From contig NC_090174.1 of assembly GCF_024679245.1 (NCBI RefSeq), positions 44,126,188 to 44,190,187 on the forward strand: 64,000 nt of DNA. Direction: 5' to 3'. The notes below the pieces were generated by a model that was not told where the DNA came from, did not search any database, and saw only the letters and a program-made list of their open reading frames with translations. Within the stretch, counting starts at the first letter, position 1, and each line of letters starts with the position of its first letter. Positions 26,981-42,183 of this stretch are shown here, piece after piece. The stretch comes from Pseudorasbora parva (Eukaryota; Chordata; Actinopteri; Cypriniformes; Gobionidae). Made by a program: the position numbers and the translations under genes.

Positions 26981-28494
26981 CCTGCCTGGACTTATTTGCA
27001 TGTTTTCTTTTAGGAAAAACTGGACAGAAATATTGATAGGAAATGAAAACGGTTTGGAGTGGTTTGGTCTAGACAAGGTTTGCAGTGAAAAATCTGGTTG
27101 TCTTTGTCAGCCTGAGCTGTGCTGAAAGATGATGATGTCAGAGAGTGATCTCCTAAAGGAAGTGAGAGACAACGAGAAGTGGGTCAGACTCACATCATTG
27201 ATCGCAAGCTTTTAGATCAACACTTTGAGCTCTAAAAGCCCGCTCATAACCGTATCTATTTTTGAACCAGTATTTTTGTCTGCATCCCCCACCTGTCTGT
27301 CACGCTCTTTCTGCCTCAGCGTCCCAACAGACCTACCTCACCCTGTTTGTTTTCACGCAGAGTCTGAGTCACTCTGACAGCGGCTGATCCCTGTGCTCCA
27401 GTGACTTGTTGCCAGGATGCTGGGTGTCATGGTAAGAGCCTGCATAGAGTGAAATTCAGATTCGCCAACGCCAAGGTCTTGCATTTAATCCCCATTGAAC
27501 ACAGATGTGATAAATGTGTAGCTTGGCGGCGCTAGGTTTCTTCGGAGACGAGCATCTGCCAGATTAATAAATGATTACCCGCTAAACCTATTCATTAAAC
27601 ACACGCTGTTTACTGTGTAATATCATCAAAAAGCCAGCAGGTGGCAGGCCGTCCCTGACCACAATACTGACAGGGGCGACCAATTCCAGTCATGGAGTGT
27701 AGCTTTATCCTTAAACATACTTGAAAATTCCTCTAGGATTTGAAATGCTCATCCCTGCATTAGATATTTTAGTTAGTGGGTCTTTAGTTGGCAAGCATCC
27801 CTATTTGTATTGCTCACATAGTATGCTTGAAATTTGGTGTACAGATCCTCCACCCTGCTACTGATATGAATGATGCCATCAGAGAGTGTAACTTAAGAGG
27901 AGGTGTTTTACTTTTCTACTTGTTTTACTTTACTCATACCTAAAGACTAGGTCCCATAATAAAGACTTGGGCTGTATCTGAAATCACATACTTCCCTAGT
28001 ATATTGTCAAAAACAGTACGTTCTAATTCACAGCACTCATAAAAGAGTAGGCAAAAATTACTCAGATGACTGACTAATTCAGGATTCTGAAGTGCGCATA
28101 TCATGGACACTTTAATGTCCCATTAGGCCACAGGAGAGAATTTGTGAATGGCAGTGACACAACGCAACTGACGCTTGTAGGTCAACATGGCGAATGTAGT
28201 ACATCCTGATTTCAATCATACTTTTAGCAGTTGCGAAGTAATTACTTATTCAAAATAATTACCTGTTCAATTTAATATGCGATTTCGGATGCAACCCAGC
28301 AATGCTCTCTTTTTGACTTGGGCCCTACGAAACGACTTGGCAACAACTTAGAACACCTTAGCAACCACATGGCAACACCCTGGCATTGGTGAGTTTAGTA
28401 CAGTTAGCAAATGTGACAAGTCCAAAGAGTTATTTTCACTAATACTTTGGGCACAGACTGTACTTTTATATGGATTTGTCAGGGTGAACTGATC
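26981..28494. other. Intron 2 stretch: nothing recognised
   Basis: Mixed-composition, apparently unique sequence. No element ends or gene are supported. Confidence 0.4.
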
Positions 28495-28496
28495 AA

Positions 28497-28953
28497 AGGG
28501 ATAGGTTACAAAAAAAAAAAATATTGCATGATTTACTCAAACTCAAGTCAGCCTAGGTGCATGACATTCTTCTATTAGACAATGTGTTTATGTAAGAAAA
28601 ATATACATATTTAAAACTTTACAAACTGTAATCTCTAACTTCCACTAAATGACATTCCAGCCTATGATGTAGGACGCAGGCATTACCGTTTGATTTACAA
28701 TTTTTTTAACTCAAACACGTCGCTTCAGAAGGCCTTTATTAACCCCTCGGGGCCATGTGGAGCACTTTTATGATGGGTAGATTATGGACTTAAACAGCCA
28801 TTCACTGCCATTATAATGCTTCGAAGAGCCAGAACATTTTTTTATGCAACTCAGATTATATTCTTCTGAAAGAAGGATGTCATACACCTAGGATGACTTG
28901 AAGGTGATCACATCATGGGCTACTTTTCATTTTTGCGTGAACTACCCCTTAAA
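28497..28953. mobile_element. MITE of the AAGGGATAGTTCAC family
   Basis: The left end AAGGGATAGGTTAC and the right end GTGAACTACCCCTT (inverted) bound a non-coding unit. This is one of the commonest short repeat termini in cyprinid DNA. The same terminus is at 42534. Confidence 0.55.
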
Positions 28954-28967
28954 GTCAGTTCTCACGT

Positions 28968-29551
28968 TAGGGCTGTGCGATATTGAAGGAAAATGCAAAA
29001 TGCAATACCTTTTTAAATGATGTGATATTCAATACAATATTGCTATAAGCATGTCAAATCTATTTAAATGATATTAAAAAATATATATTTACAAACTGAG
29101 CATGATACCATTTGTGTTTCACATTCTTTCTGGGAAAAGAGAGCATCGCTACAACTTCTGAAAGTGACCAGCTGTGTTTTTAGCAAAAATTTCCATTGAA
29201 AAAATGTGTGTGTATTTGGTAGTTTGAGTGTGTAACAAAACACGAAACAGAACTGAAGGGATCAGATGCTTTCAGAGAGGCGCTTGTGCGCATGTTTCGG
29301 TGTGTGTGTCAAACTGCAAGTTGTTGTTTTTCACAATTTATTATGTATAATAAATCTTTTGACCGTCAAACAAGTCACATAAGTAACAGTAGTCATGTGC
29401 CCAGTCTATTCTCTGCTATATGCCGACCTAAAACGTACACTTTTCACAAAGCTGAAGTAGCCTATTAAAATCATTCAGATATTCAGGCCGTTGCGATGTG
29501 CATATCGTGATATGTACATTTGCGATATTTCAATACATTGCACAGCCCTAA
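28968..29551. mobile_element. TAGGGCTGTGCGATAT MITE
   Basis: Inverted termini TTAGGGCTGTGCGATAT and ...ATTGCACAGCCCTAA bound a 584-bp AT-rich unit. The interior shows inverted ATATCG/CGATAT blocks near the ends. The termini look hAT-like, but an 8-bp target duplication is not clear. Confidence 0.6.
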
Positions 29552-30028
29552 TTGTGACTTATGACACTACAAAATGCTTATTGGCCTTTAATCCACTTGT
29601 GTTTTTTTTAATCAGCGTCTGTTTTCTTTCTTCCTTGTGCTCTTCTTCTGTTTTCAGTTTGAGCTGTTTAAAAGCATGATTGGGCTTGTTTTTGAGTCTA
29701 ATGAAGGTATGCAGACATGCATGTGGTGTTTCAGCTTCCTGTCTGTCAAACTGAGATAGAGTGTAGCTGATTGATCAGTTCTGGTATGTGCATTCATTAC
29801 CCAGCATTCCTCAGCGGGCACATCACAAGGCAAGAAAGAAGCGCCTCGTGTCCCTGTCATCATTTCACACCCAATGCAACAAGCCCGACATGTGGACAAC
29901 ACGTTCTCATTTAGGCCCTCATATTTCACTCTCGCTCTCTCATTATCGCTCTTCATTCCTCTGTCCGTGGTGCTGAAGGCTGTTCTTTGAGCAAAGTGTC
30001 AGCGATTAATTGGTGATGGTTTCCCTGG

Positions 30029-30030
<2 letters not shown>
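29552..30030. other. Intron 2 stretch: nothing recognised
   Basis: Apparently unique sequence up to the CT array. Confidence 0.4.

Positions 30031-30115
<85 letters not shown>
30031..30115. repeat. (CT)n microsatellite
   Basis: An uninterrupted CT array of about 84 bp. Confidence 0.95.
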
Positions 30116-30119
<4 letters not shown>

Positions 30120-32639
30120 CTTGCTCTTACGTTCCCACCTATCTTACTGGCTGCTCTTCCCCTCCCAGTCGTTCTACCCCTCCTTTTTCTCAGTAAGCTC
30201 ATTCATTTTCTCTGAGTATAGACCGAAGCAGAGATCCGACAGAAGTGACCTCTTCTTTTTTTATGAGGATGAGCTCATAGACAAGCTTGTTCTCTCTCTG
30301 GCACACTTTCCTTCAGCTCTAGTTGGATTCTTAACTGAGGACTGAATCTCTTCTCCAGCAGAGAGAAGGAGGAGGAGGAGGAGGAGGAGGAGAAGGGCTC
30401 TCTCCTGTAAGTAATATCATGTCCAGTCCAGCTGATGGAAGCTCAGGGTCGTGTTTTGGATTGCTCGAGTTGGTCGAGTTGTTAGATTGTCATATCCACT
30501 TTGCATTGGCTATATCTTTGACATTAATGTCATATTTAATTCAATATATTTTAAGATATGTAAGACTATTCAGTAGTCTTTGAGCTGTTAAGTGTGCTAT
30601 TAACGTCAAGTTTATACAAATACTCTTAAGTTTTTGTTGTGTGCGTGTTGTTTGTAAATGGCGGGTGGGTGCGTGTGTGTTATTTGTGTGGTGTGTGTCA
30701 TATGTCTCACCGCTGTGCCATGACTCCGTGTGCGTTTTATAATCTCACACACTCCAGCCTGACCTGATTTACTGTACGCTGACAGATGGTTTATCTCTCT
30801 TTCTTCCTCATACCTCCATCCATCTCTCCTTCCGCTATCCATCGCTCCTTCTTTTTATAATGTCTGTCCCGTGTGCATTACAGCGTGATTTGCATGTGGT
30901 TTGTATGTGGATGAGAGAGCGATTGTATGTGGGTCCTAATCTCCATTTTTTTTTTCATGTTTAGGATTTTAACTGCGTTGTAGCTGTTTATTAGTCTGTG
31001 CCTATTGCTTTGTTTTTGCCTTTGTGTGTGTGTGTGTGTGTGTGTGCGTGTGTGCGTGTGTATTTGTGTGTTTTAGCCCACGGGAGACTCACTGTACAGT
31101 TGAGGGACTCTGTATGCTTGGATACACACTCAGCCTGGTTTCTACAACAGTCGTAATTGATTATAAAACTGGCTGAAAACAAGGAAAAAGAAGGGAGAAG
31201 GAAGGAGAGACATGCTTTAGTGATGTTAGAGTGTGAGACTAAATCTGTGAATCCTCATGCTGTTTATTTGTCCAGCCGTCCAGTCGTTCACTCTCAGACT
31301 ACAGTCTCAGATGGGATTACCATGCTGTCTCTTGTGGACTTTCCTTTTCTTGCTTTTTGTCACTCTGTCTCTCCTTGTCTGCCTACTCTCTCTCTTTCGT
31401 GGTTACCTTTTTTCTTTCTTTTTTCTCTCCCTTTATGGCACTTGTGTTGTTGTGTTAACAAATCTATCCATTGCGTCAAATGTTTGTGTCAGTCATACAT
31501 ACTGTAGTTTTCATTCATTTAAATGAAGCTTTAAGTTTAAGTATGACAATTGCTAAAACTCAAAGTGAAATAAACCTAAATAGACAATAAAAAAGCTATA
31601 AAAATATAAACTACAAAAAAAGCTAATTCAAAAGGATAATTCAAAACGCTGTCTGCACATTTAAAACCAGTGATTGTGATTCCTTTTCCAGTTTGCTGAA
31701 AATATTTTTGCTGTAAGGCATTTGAGGCTGTTTTACACTCTGAATCATCCCCTTACTAGTCATTAAAAACATTAAAGGTTATAATATTAAGTAGTATTCT
31801 TCTTCTCTGGCTAGTGGCATAGGCGAGACAGGGTGGCAATATTCAGCATGTTTGCCCACTCCACTATTAAAATCATAAAATCTCTGGCTGTTTTCTGTTC
31901 CAGAAAAATTACAATGTAAAATACAAGCAAAACTAGCACTATTATCTACTGACAAACAGATACTGTGTTAGATTGATCTGCATGAGAAGAAACATATGGA
32001 AAAAATAGCATTATTTCCATTTTGTCAGTGTTTAATGTTATTGTTCGACAGCATTTTGGTCAAATAAATGCAGCCTTGGTGACGATAAGAGACATCTTTC
32101 AAAAACATGAAAACTCATACTTATCCTGAGATTTTGAATTGTAGTGAAGGAAAACTCTAGCAAACATCACCATGATGTCTTCTCTTATGTTCCCTGATAT
32201 CTCTTAACAGTGCATTTCTTTATCATATATGATCTGTGGCATTTTACGGCAGAGCTGTTTAATCTGTTCCACTTCTTTGCTATTCAGTTATTGCTTGTTT
32301 GATGTAATTCTTCATCTGCTCTCGCCACATGGTCGAGCAGTTGGCACGGATGTCCTCTGTGATCTTTCCTCTTTTCATGTTGTTGCCTCTGCCCTTTTCA
32401 TACTACCATGAAAGCACTAGAGTCATCCTACATCTAGAATAGTCTAGACATTTAGAATTACCCAGAAATCCCTGCCCACACTGTTTCTCTCTTTACACAT
32501 AAACCGGGGTGACTTCTGCCTGCTATTTAGCTCTATCTATAGAAGCTATTTCTCTCTTGAACGCTCCCTGGTGTGAAATATAGCAAGCGTGGAGGGGGAA
32601 AGTGAGACTGAAAGGGAGTGTAGAGGTTTGAAATCTTAA
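30116..32639. other. Intron 2 stretch with small repeats
   Basis: A (GGA)n run lies at about 30368-30393 and a TG-rich tract at about 31021-31070. Near 32045-32100 (TTTTGGTCAAATAAATGCAG...) is a piece of a common fish dispersed repeat. No gene is supported. Confidence 0.4.
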
Positions 32640-33385
32640 AGGGTTACTTCAGCGATTAGCATATGGCTTTGTATCAGTAGAAACCCTGGAGTATATTCAA
32701 ATGATTGTGCTTTCCCCCCTCACATCCCTCTGAGACAAGAGATTTATGCATTATATTTCTGGAAAAATTCCTCCTATGATGCAAATTGACGATATTTGCA
32801 TCATAGGAGAAATGTTTGGCCAAAAGCTAAAGACTACAGCCAGCAGAGGGAGCCATTTCCGCATGGTTTGAACCTGCGCGTTGGGGATGGGAGATCACAC
32901 TCAGAGCTCAGCTCGCAGCTACAGGCACTCATGTAAACGGAGATATGGTGAGCAATGTAAGTCTTTTAACTTCTCAAATTAATTTCTATGAAAGTTAAGC
33001 TTGCAAAGGCATGAACTGAAACGCGCCAGACTGAACTCACGTTGTGAATGTATGCCGCGAGTGTAGTCGCGATTACCTCAGCTCTCATCACGAGAGTTCA
33101 TCAGCTCATTTCTCTCACTCGTGCAGTTAGTGCTCAGTGCTGTGATAATCGCGCGGTGACTCACTCATTATATTGAACAGACACGTTCAGTTTTTAATTG
33201 TAGTGTCTTCTCCAACTCAGTCACAGTAATCAAGTTGGTGGCTTTGGGAATGGCCTCACATGGCAGCGAAGCATTCTGGGAATTGTAGTCTTGCATCCCT
33301 ATAAGACAAAAATATATTTTCTGTCTTTTCTCAGTCTAGAAAGCACCAAATTCAAAAATAATTTCACATTTCTACTACATTGATG
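32640..33385 (+). mobile_element. Relative of the 24074-24864 TTAA element, inverted, right end lost
   Basis: It starts AGGGTTACTTCAGCG after TTAA at 32636-32639 and matches the reverse complement of 24864-24130 along its length, with scattered differences and indels. It also carries its own local inverted repeat (GATGCAAATTGACGATATTTGCATC, a 25-bp stretch near 32777-32810). The terminal 50 bp or so on the right are not recognisable. Confidence 0.75.
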
Positions 33386-34509
33386 ACCCAGTTACCAATA
33401 TATACAAAATCCTAATAAACACATGAATTTTAGTATGCTTTTAACCTTTTAAGTATTGTATAACATTATAACAATTACATGAACTTCTGAATGAAATTAT
33501 TTAACTTTTTAAGATTAATTCTTATTCACATTATTATGAATTGTACGTTGGCCTCTACAGGGAGATTAAGTTTTTGGGGAAAGCTTATGGAGCAGATGGA
33601 CAATTCTGTAACATCACGGCCCACAGAAACAGCTCCAGTGTCTAGCTGCCGCTCCTCGCATGACCATCTAAACCAGAACAGCGAACCCTCAATCCATGCC
33701 CGCTGGCCTCGTGTAAACCAAGAGTGATCTGTTTTGCCAAATAAACAAGTGTAAACGGTGAAATCTCACCCTTCCTTTATGCAAACACTGCGTTTGGATG
33801 TGGATGTTTATGACAGGTGGAATATTTGAAGAGAGAGAAGAGCAGAGCATATGGCATATAAAATGTTGGCAGAAGGAAAGGGCTGTGATATGAAATTGTG
33901 TCTCTGCGGTGGGCTGTCTTGGGCCGTATCCACTCTTGATTACAGCAGGATCCAGCCATGCTCAAACTCGTGCTCCTGTGGTTCTGTCTCACGCTGCAGA
34001 CAACGACTTGAATGGTTGTCTGCACATCTGATCGAAAACAGTGGCATTTTTAAATAAATGAAATCTCTCTTTGCCCTGGTGGTTTTGTTTACAGTATTTC
34101 TCTCTCAAGTGAAGATCCTGCTTCACACACTAACAGACATTCTCTTGCTGTTAAACCTAAATGGTCATGTTTTGGCTGGTTGACATGGCCCGTTAGATGC
34201 TGTAACTGTACTGTCGGGACCCAAAAACATGTTTCTCTATTGACTATCATTCAAAATGTGTATTCTGACTAAATACAGTTTTATACATTCTTATTTGAAA
34301 TGCTTCATTATTTGTGGAGACTTAAAGGAATATTCAACCTTAAAGGAAACTGTCATTATTTACTCAACCTCATGTCTTCCAAATATCTCTCAAATCAAAG
34401 GCATCATTGATGTTAATGGCAATTGGTCAGAAGATGTGTTTGGCATTAGTTAAAATGATGTTGATGCCATTTGATAGTGTTGTTTTAGTATAATTTATAT
34501 TGTTGTATA
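33386..34509. other. Intron 2 stretch: nothing recognised
   Basis: Apparently unique sequence with short ORFs of random composition. Confidence 0.4.
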
Positions 34510-34828
34510 GAATTTATGGTAACAGTTTACAATACGGTTTCATTTGTTAACATTAATTCATGTATTTACTAACATGAACTTACCATGATGAGTTTGTTGC
34601 TGTATTTGTTCATCTTTGTTAATGTTAGTTAAAAAATCCAGCTTTTCACACAACTTTTGATTTCCATAATATTGAATTAAATTGAATTAACCCCTTGAGA
34701 TGTACCATCTCATCTTCAAGGGGGTCCTAACGTACAATCAAGACATAGTTACAAAACAATTACAAATACAATTAACAACAAAACAAGGCAAAACAAAACA
34801 AACAACAACTAAATATTATATATATATA

Positions 34829-36114
34829 CAGGGAGTGCAGAATTATTAGGCAAGTTGTATTTTTGAGGATTAATTTTATTATTGAACAACAACCATGTTC
34901 TCAATGAACACAAAAAACTCATTAATATCAAAGCTGAATATTTTTGGAAGTTTTAGTTTTTAGTTTGAGCTATTTTAGGGGTATATCTCTGTGTGCAGGT
35001 CACTATTACGGTGCATAATTATTAAGCAACTTAACAAAAAAAAATGTATACCCATTTCAATTATTTATTTTTACCAGTGAAACCAATATAACATCTCAAC
35101 ATTCACAAATATACATTTCTGACATTCAAAAACCAAACAAAAACAAATCAGTGACCAATATAGCCACCTTTCTTTGCAAGGACACTCAAAATGTCATCCA
35201 TGGATTCTGTCAGTGTTTTGATCTGTTCACCATCAACATTGCGTGCAGCAGCAACCACAGCCTTCCAGACACTGTTCAGAGAGGTGTACTGTTTTCCCTC
35301 CTTGTAAATCGCACATTTGATGATGGACCACAGGTTCTCAATGGGGTTCAGATCAGGTGAACAAGGAGGCCATATCATTAGATTTTCTTCTTTTATACCC
35401 TTTCTTGCCAGCCACGCTGTGGAGTACTTGGACGTGTGTGATGGAGCATTCTCCTGCATGAAAATCATGTTTTTCTTGAAGGATGCAGACTTCTTTCTGT
35501 ACCACTGCTTGAAGAAGGTGTCTTCCAGAAACTGGCGTGTGTCTTGTTCAGTGGTGGTCGACTTTCTGCCTTTCTTACCATGGCCATGTCTCTGAGTATT
35601 GCACACCTTGTGCTTTTGGGCACTCCAGTGATGTTGCAGCTCTGAAATATGGCCAAACTGGTGGCAAGTGGCATCTTGGCAGCTGCACGCTTGACTTTTC
35701 TCAGTTCACGGGCAGTTATTTTGCGCCTTGGTTTTTCCACACGCTTCTTGCGACCCTGTTGCCTATTTTGAATGAAATGCTTGATTGTTCGATGATCACG
35801 CTTCAGAAGCTTGGCTATTTTAAGACTGCTGCATCCCTCTGCAATATATCTCATTATTTTTGACTTTTCTGAGCCTGTCAAGTCTTTCTTTTGACCCATT
35901 TTGCCAAAGGAAAGGAAGTTGCCTAATAATTATGCACACCTGATATAGGGTGTTGATGTCATTAGACCACACCCCTTCTCATTACAGAGATGCACATCAC
36001 CTAATATGCTTAATTAGTTGTAGGCTTTCCAGCCTATACAGCTTGGAGTAAGACAACATGCATAACGAGGATGATGTGGTCAAAATACTAATTTGCCTAA
36101 TAATTCTGCACTCC

Positions 36115-36117
<3 letters not shown>
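34829..36117 (-). mobile_element. Tc1/mariner-like transposon, 1289 bp
   Basis: Termini CAGGGAGTGCAGAATTATTA are inverted at the two ends, with TA at 34827-34828 and 36118-36119. The transposase gene is on the - strand in two frames with an internal deletion. The right-hand TA target runs into a TA array of about 90 bp. Confidence 0.9.
35148..35899 (-). pseudogene. Tc1-like transposase, frameshifted with internal deletion
   Basis: The frame from 35899 starts MGQKKDLTGSEKSKIMRYIA and carries the paired helix-turn-helix DNA-binding region to about 35540, with a basic GRKKR-type linker. The frame ending at 35148 carries the later catalytic core: MQENAPSHTSK and SPDLNPIENLW. The first catalytic Asp region is missing between them, and the total is far short of the roughly 340 residues usual for Tc1-like transposases. 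The second catalytic position, normally Asp (QDNAPSH), reads Glu here. It is inactive on three counts. Confidence 0.85.

Positions 36118-36209
<92 letters not shown>
36118..36209. repeat. (TA)n microsatellite between two Tc1-like elements
   Basis: A TA array joining the right end of the element at 34829-36117 to the left end of the element at 36210-37022. Each element inserts at TA, so target and array merge. Confidence 0.95.
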
Positions 36210-37244
<1,035 letters not shown>

Positions 37245-38137
37245 AGTACATTTTATTTTTATATATAATATATATAAGTACATTTTACACCACAAAAAAT
37301 ACAAAATAAATGATAAATACTAAACAAAATAAACTGTACACAGAGTACCATTATAAATAAAGTACAAGTATAGAAAAATATAAGTAAAATTAACAAAAGC
37401 AGTGAACAACAGTGACAGTATCAATGATAACATACAATCAACCTTAAAATAGGAAAATAAAGATTGTTTAAACAACCTAAAAGATGTAATAGCTCTAATA
37501 TCAGCAGATAAATTATTCCAGTCTATTGGGGTTTTAAACATAAATTATCTTTTACCATGGTGTGCACGAAGAGTGCCTAACATGGTAATTTGAAGAAAAA
37601 GGTACAAAGTATTGTTGAACATAACTGGGATAGTTAAAATAAATACATTTAAATGAGTGTGAGTCGTAATATTTGAGTGTGTCTTCTCACATACAGAGAT
37701 GACCATTGAAGTGCATCATACATGAGTGAACATAAGTCATGAGTGAAATAAGAGCATCCCAAAACAAATCTGCAAATTCTATTATATGCTGGATTAAGAG
37801 ACTCAAGATCTGATTTAGCTGCTGTTTGTTAAACCACATCACAAAAATCAAAAAACGGAACAAGTTTCTTACGAACACTATACGAAAAAACGACTTTGAG
37901 AATGATATAAAGTACTAATTCCCATGTTGACTTTACGTAAAACATGAATAATGTGTGATTTAATTGACAGTTCAGAATCAAACCATACACCTAGATATTT
38001 AATATTTAGTGTATTAGTAAATGTTGAAATTAACATTACCTAAGATTAATAAATGATGTCAAAGTATTGTTCATTCTTAGTTCATGTTAACTAACGTTAA
38101 CTAATAAAACCTTATTGTAAAGTGTTACCGAATTTAC

Positions 38138-38639
38138 TTATAATTAGCTTTTTTATATTTTAATTGTGCATTTTTATTTTATTTTATTATATTTCTATTT
38201 AGCTTTTTTCTTTTTTCAATTGTATATTTTGTAATTGTAGTAATTTCAGCTTAATCTGATTCATTTCAGTTATTTGCCAAGGATAGATTCAGAATGTTAA
38301 GTTTTTCATCTAATATTATTTATATTTGAATTTAGTTAACAAAACCAACACTGGTTTGATACAGTTTTGTAGTCCATTTCAGACCCTTTGCAGTTACTAA
38401 CAATTACTAACAATTAAGTTCTGTCATGAAACTCTTGATGGCGCAGGCTGATAGGTTAACTACCTGTTTGTATAATCACATCATCATCTTTAGGCCACAA
38501 CAGATTGGCTCCCGCTGTATCAGTTGCCAATGAGCTTGTATGCTCAACTTTCAAATACTTGGGTAGCATTTGCCTTAGAAGTGCTTTCAGAAATCCTCCA
38601 CCTTCCCCAGCTCCACCTGTATAGACCTGCTACAGGTAA
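38138..38639. other. Intron 2 stretch: nothing recognised
   Basis: AT-rich, apparently unique. Confidence 0.4.
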
Positions 38640-38759
38640 TTCATGTGCAGTCTGTTGTACAGCAGTGGCATGTCTTACTTGCTCACGGCAGTGTGTTGTG
38701 TATGTAGTCGCAGTAACAAGTCCCGTACTTTCTCTGCAGCAGCAATAACCTACAGTAGT

Positions 38760-39038
38760 AGCAGCAATAAAAGCAGCAGCAGCAGCAGCGTAGCAGATCT
38801 ATTTCACCAACACCAAATATATCAACACTGTCATACTCATTACCATGCCAAATGGTTTCACCACACGATGACGTCAGGGTGTGGCATCGTTTGCTGGACC
38901 TTAGTGTTAATAAAAGCTTTTCTTTGAATAACAAAGAAGACGTTTTCAGCTCGGAAACTTAGAGGATATTCTCATATTACATGACCTTTTATATATCAAA
39001 AGCTCAAGGAAAAGTTGATTTCTCAATTCATCACCCCT
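38760..39038 (-). mobile_element. TTAA element fragment related to 52856-53000
   Basis: Its right end reads, reverse complemented, AGGGGTGATGAATTGAG, with TTAA at 39039-39042. The next 200 bp match the start of the element at 52856 in reverse. Its left limit is unclear. A short AGC run lies at about 38775-38791. Confidence 0.55.
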
Positions 39039-39042
39039 TTAA

Positions 39043-39973
<931 letters not shown>

Positions 39974-40229
39974 CGTTCCTCTCTAAACTGGGGTCAATCA
40001 GATTATTTTAAGACTGCATCTGATTGGCTCTCTGACTCACTGACATGTGTCTCTGGCTTAAGTGAAAGAGCATTCACTTAAGGAGGAGCTGAGCTAGTGA
40101 CTCCTTAGGGGAAAAAATATTAATTAGATTTAACCTATTTAAATATTAAGGTATCTATGTTCATCTGATTCAAAGTATTGAGTACTCAAGTATTCAGGCA
40201 TGAGCTTTTTAAATAAGCAAGTTTTAAAG

Positions 40230-40425
40230 ATCTGAAAGGGTACATAACACACAGTTTCTGCCAATCTCATGTCAATCTTGAGTACCTATAAGCTATTGCA
40301 TCCTTCATATCTCCGAAGAGTCTTTAGTTTTATTATATTTATAAAAGACAGATGCACTGTACAGATTCTTTCCAAAAACAGTCAGGCTTGTGCAGGTGTG
40401 CAGTGGGTGGAGCTTAATAATCACA

Positions 40426-40488
<63 letters not shown>

Positions 40489-41065
40489 TATCATGGCATT
40501 ATCCCTGGATAACTTTCGATTCACTGTACGTTTGTGTTGTTCACATTATATGCACTTACGCACAGATTGCCAACAAAACATAAACATTTGATTTAGTTTC
40601 ACTCACTGGCTGTGGTTTCGACTCATGACCGGGAACAATAAAACACACTTGCAGAACTCTGTTACTGCTCCGGAAAAACAAACTGCATCCACTGTTTAAC
40701 GCTGGGCTGTTTGGGAAGCTAAACAAGGTAATCTTTTACCTTACAACCAAAAACACTTCTTTAGTGACGTTGATTTTGTGGTCTAAAAACAAAATGACAG
40801 GCCAATACTTGTTGTTGACACTCCTGCTCTCGCTCTGGCTGATGTGTGCACGCGCTCACCTGGGAGAAGTGCCCATACGAAGAATTATGTGCTTGTAAAA
40901 AACTCTCCAAAACTTGTTCGAATCCTGAAGGAGTGTATTTGGTACAGAAATACACTGTCATACATCCAGGTTTTTTAATGTTTAGCATGAGAATCCAACT
41001 CTTTAAAAGTGTAAATAAGTAAGAATGGCTTAAATAGCATTAGACCCCCCATCCCCACCCCCCTT
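40230..41065 (+). mobile_element. Degenerate relative of the TTAA element at 61074-62527
   Basis: Shared landmarks in the same order: TCATGTCAATCTTGAGTACC (about 40268), ATATCTCCGAAGAGTCTTTA, then ...TGCATCCACTGTTTAACGCTGG near 40685, ACAACCAAAAACAC near 40743, and a worn CCACCCCCCTTTAA end at about 41055-41068. A CA array (40423-40486) has grown inside. No ORF remains. Confidence 0.65.
40423..40486. repeat. (CA)n microsatellite
   Basis: CA array with minor imperfections at its left edge. Confidence 0.95.
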
Positions 41066-41068
41066 TAA

Positions 41069-42035
41069 GAAATATGCAGATAAATACTCGTAAGTAAAAA
41101 GTAAAAGCTGGTGACTCCTTGTAGAAAATATTATGTAAATATTACGTTTTTACATATACCTATAAAATATTAAGTATTTGTGCATACACATTTAGATTAG
41201 AAGGTCTAAAGAATCATTCAGTAAGGTTTCATCAAATGTTTGACTGTGCATACAAAAAACAGCAGGATGCGATTTAATTTCTCTACTCACAATTCTAATC
41301 TTGATTTGAAGAGTAAAGTGCTGTGAAGACTTATCCTGTCTCTAAAGATGGGGCCTATAAACACCCCTTCAGAAGTGTTATTAAACCTGTGATTATGTTC
41401 CTGTGATTTTGACTTTCCACTTTTAGACTTTTCAAATCACTGTATAGTTCTGAGAGAAAGTGTGTCTGGCAGATAGTCAGGACACACACCTCCACCCACA
41501 GATCTGTGTTTGACAGTGCTTTTTTATGCATTGTACTCTGAACTCTCTTTTGAAATCATATTATTATTGTAGTGGTCATAACATTTATTTATGGAAGCTT
41601 GGTTCCGCCAAGAAAAAAGGAAAAAAAAGGAAAATTGCAACTTTTTATCTCACAATTCTGACTTTTAACCTCATGATTGCGAGTTTACATCTCACAAGTT
41701 CTTACGTATTTTTCTCCGTATTTCAAGACATAAACTAGCAATTGCGAGTTATGGTGTCAGTATTGCAAGATATAAACTCACAATTCTGAGAAATTTAATT
41801 TAATTTAATTATTTTTTATATTTCATTCAGTGGCAGAAACCAGCTTTTCCCCCAGTAATATTTTAGTACTTCGTTCATTCAGCTCATGATCACACAACTC
41901 ATCACTTATGAGTCTCCTATCATTGATCAGTGTGGTACTATTTGAGAGTTTGTGCTTCAGGATCCTGTCCTGCAGTGGATTCTTCCTTCTGGGTTTTAAA
42001 TATAGACTCTCCTCTTTTAGCATCTTTCACATCTG
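41069..42035. other. Intron 2 stretch: nothing firmly recognised
   Basis: AT-rich up to about 41820. The part from about 41835 to 42530 may be one TTAA-type element whose right end reads CGGTGAAGTATCCCTTTAA at 42530, with a hairpin MITE inserted at 42036. Its left end was not found. Confidence 0.35.
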
Positions 42036-42183
42036 TATTTCGACTTGGCGCAGTAAAAAGTCCCGGCTGAATCATCCTCCCTCACATGTCCCCCTTCCCC
42101 CTATTGACAGAAATAAGAGAGGGAGGGGGAGATGTGAGGGAGGATTTTTCAGCCGGGACTTTTTACTGCGCCGAGTCGAAGTA
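42036..42183. mobile_element. 148-bp foldback MITE
   Basis: Two arms of about 70 bp, 42036-42106 and 42111-42183, are near-perfect inverted copies separated by a few bases. Arm ends are TATTTCGACTTGGCGCAG and its inverse with CGAGTCGAAGTA. The transcript would form a long hairpin. Confidence 0.8.
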
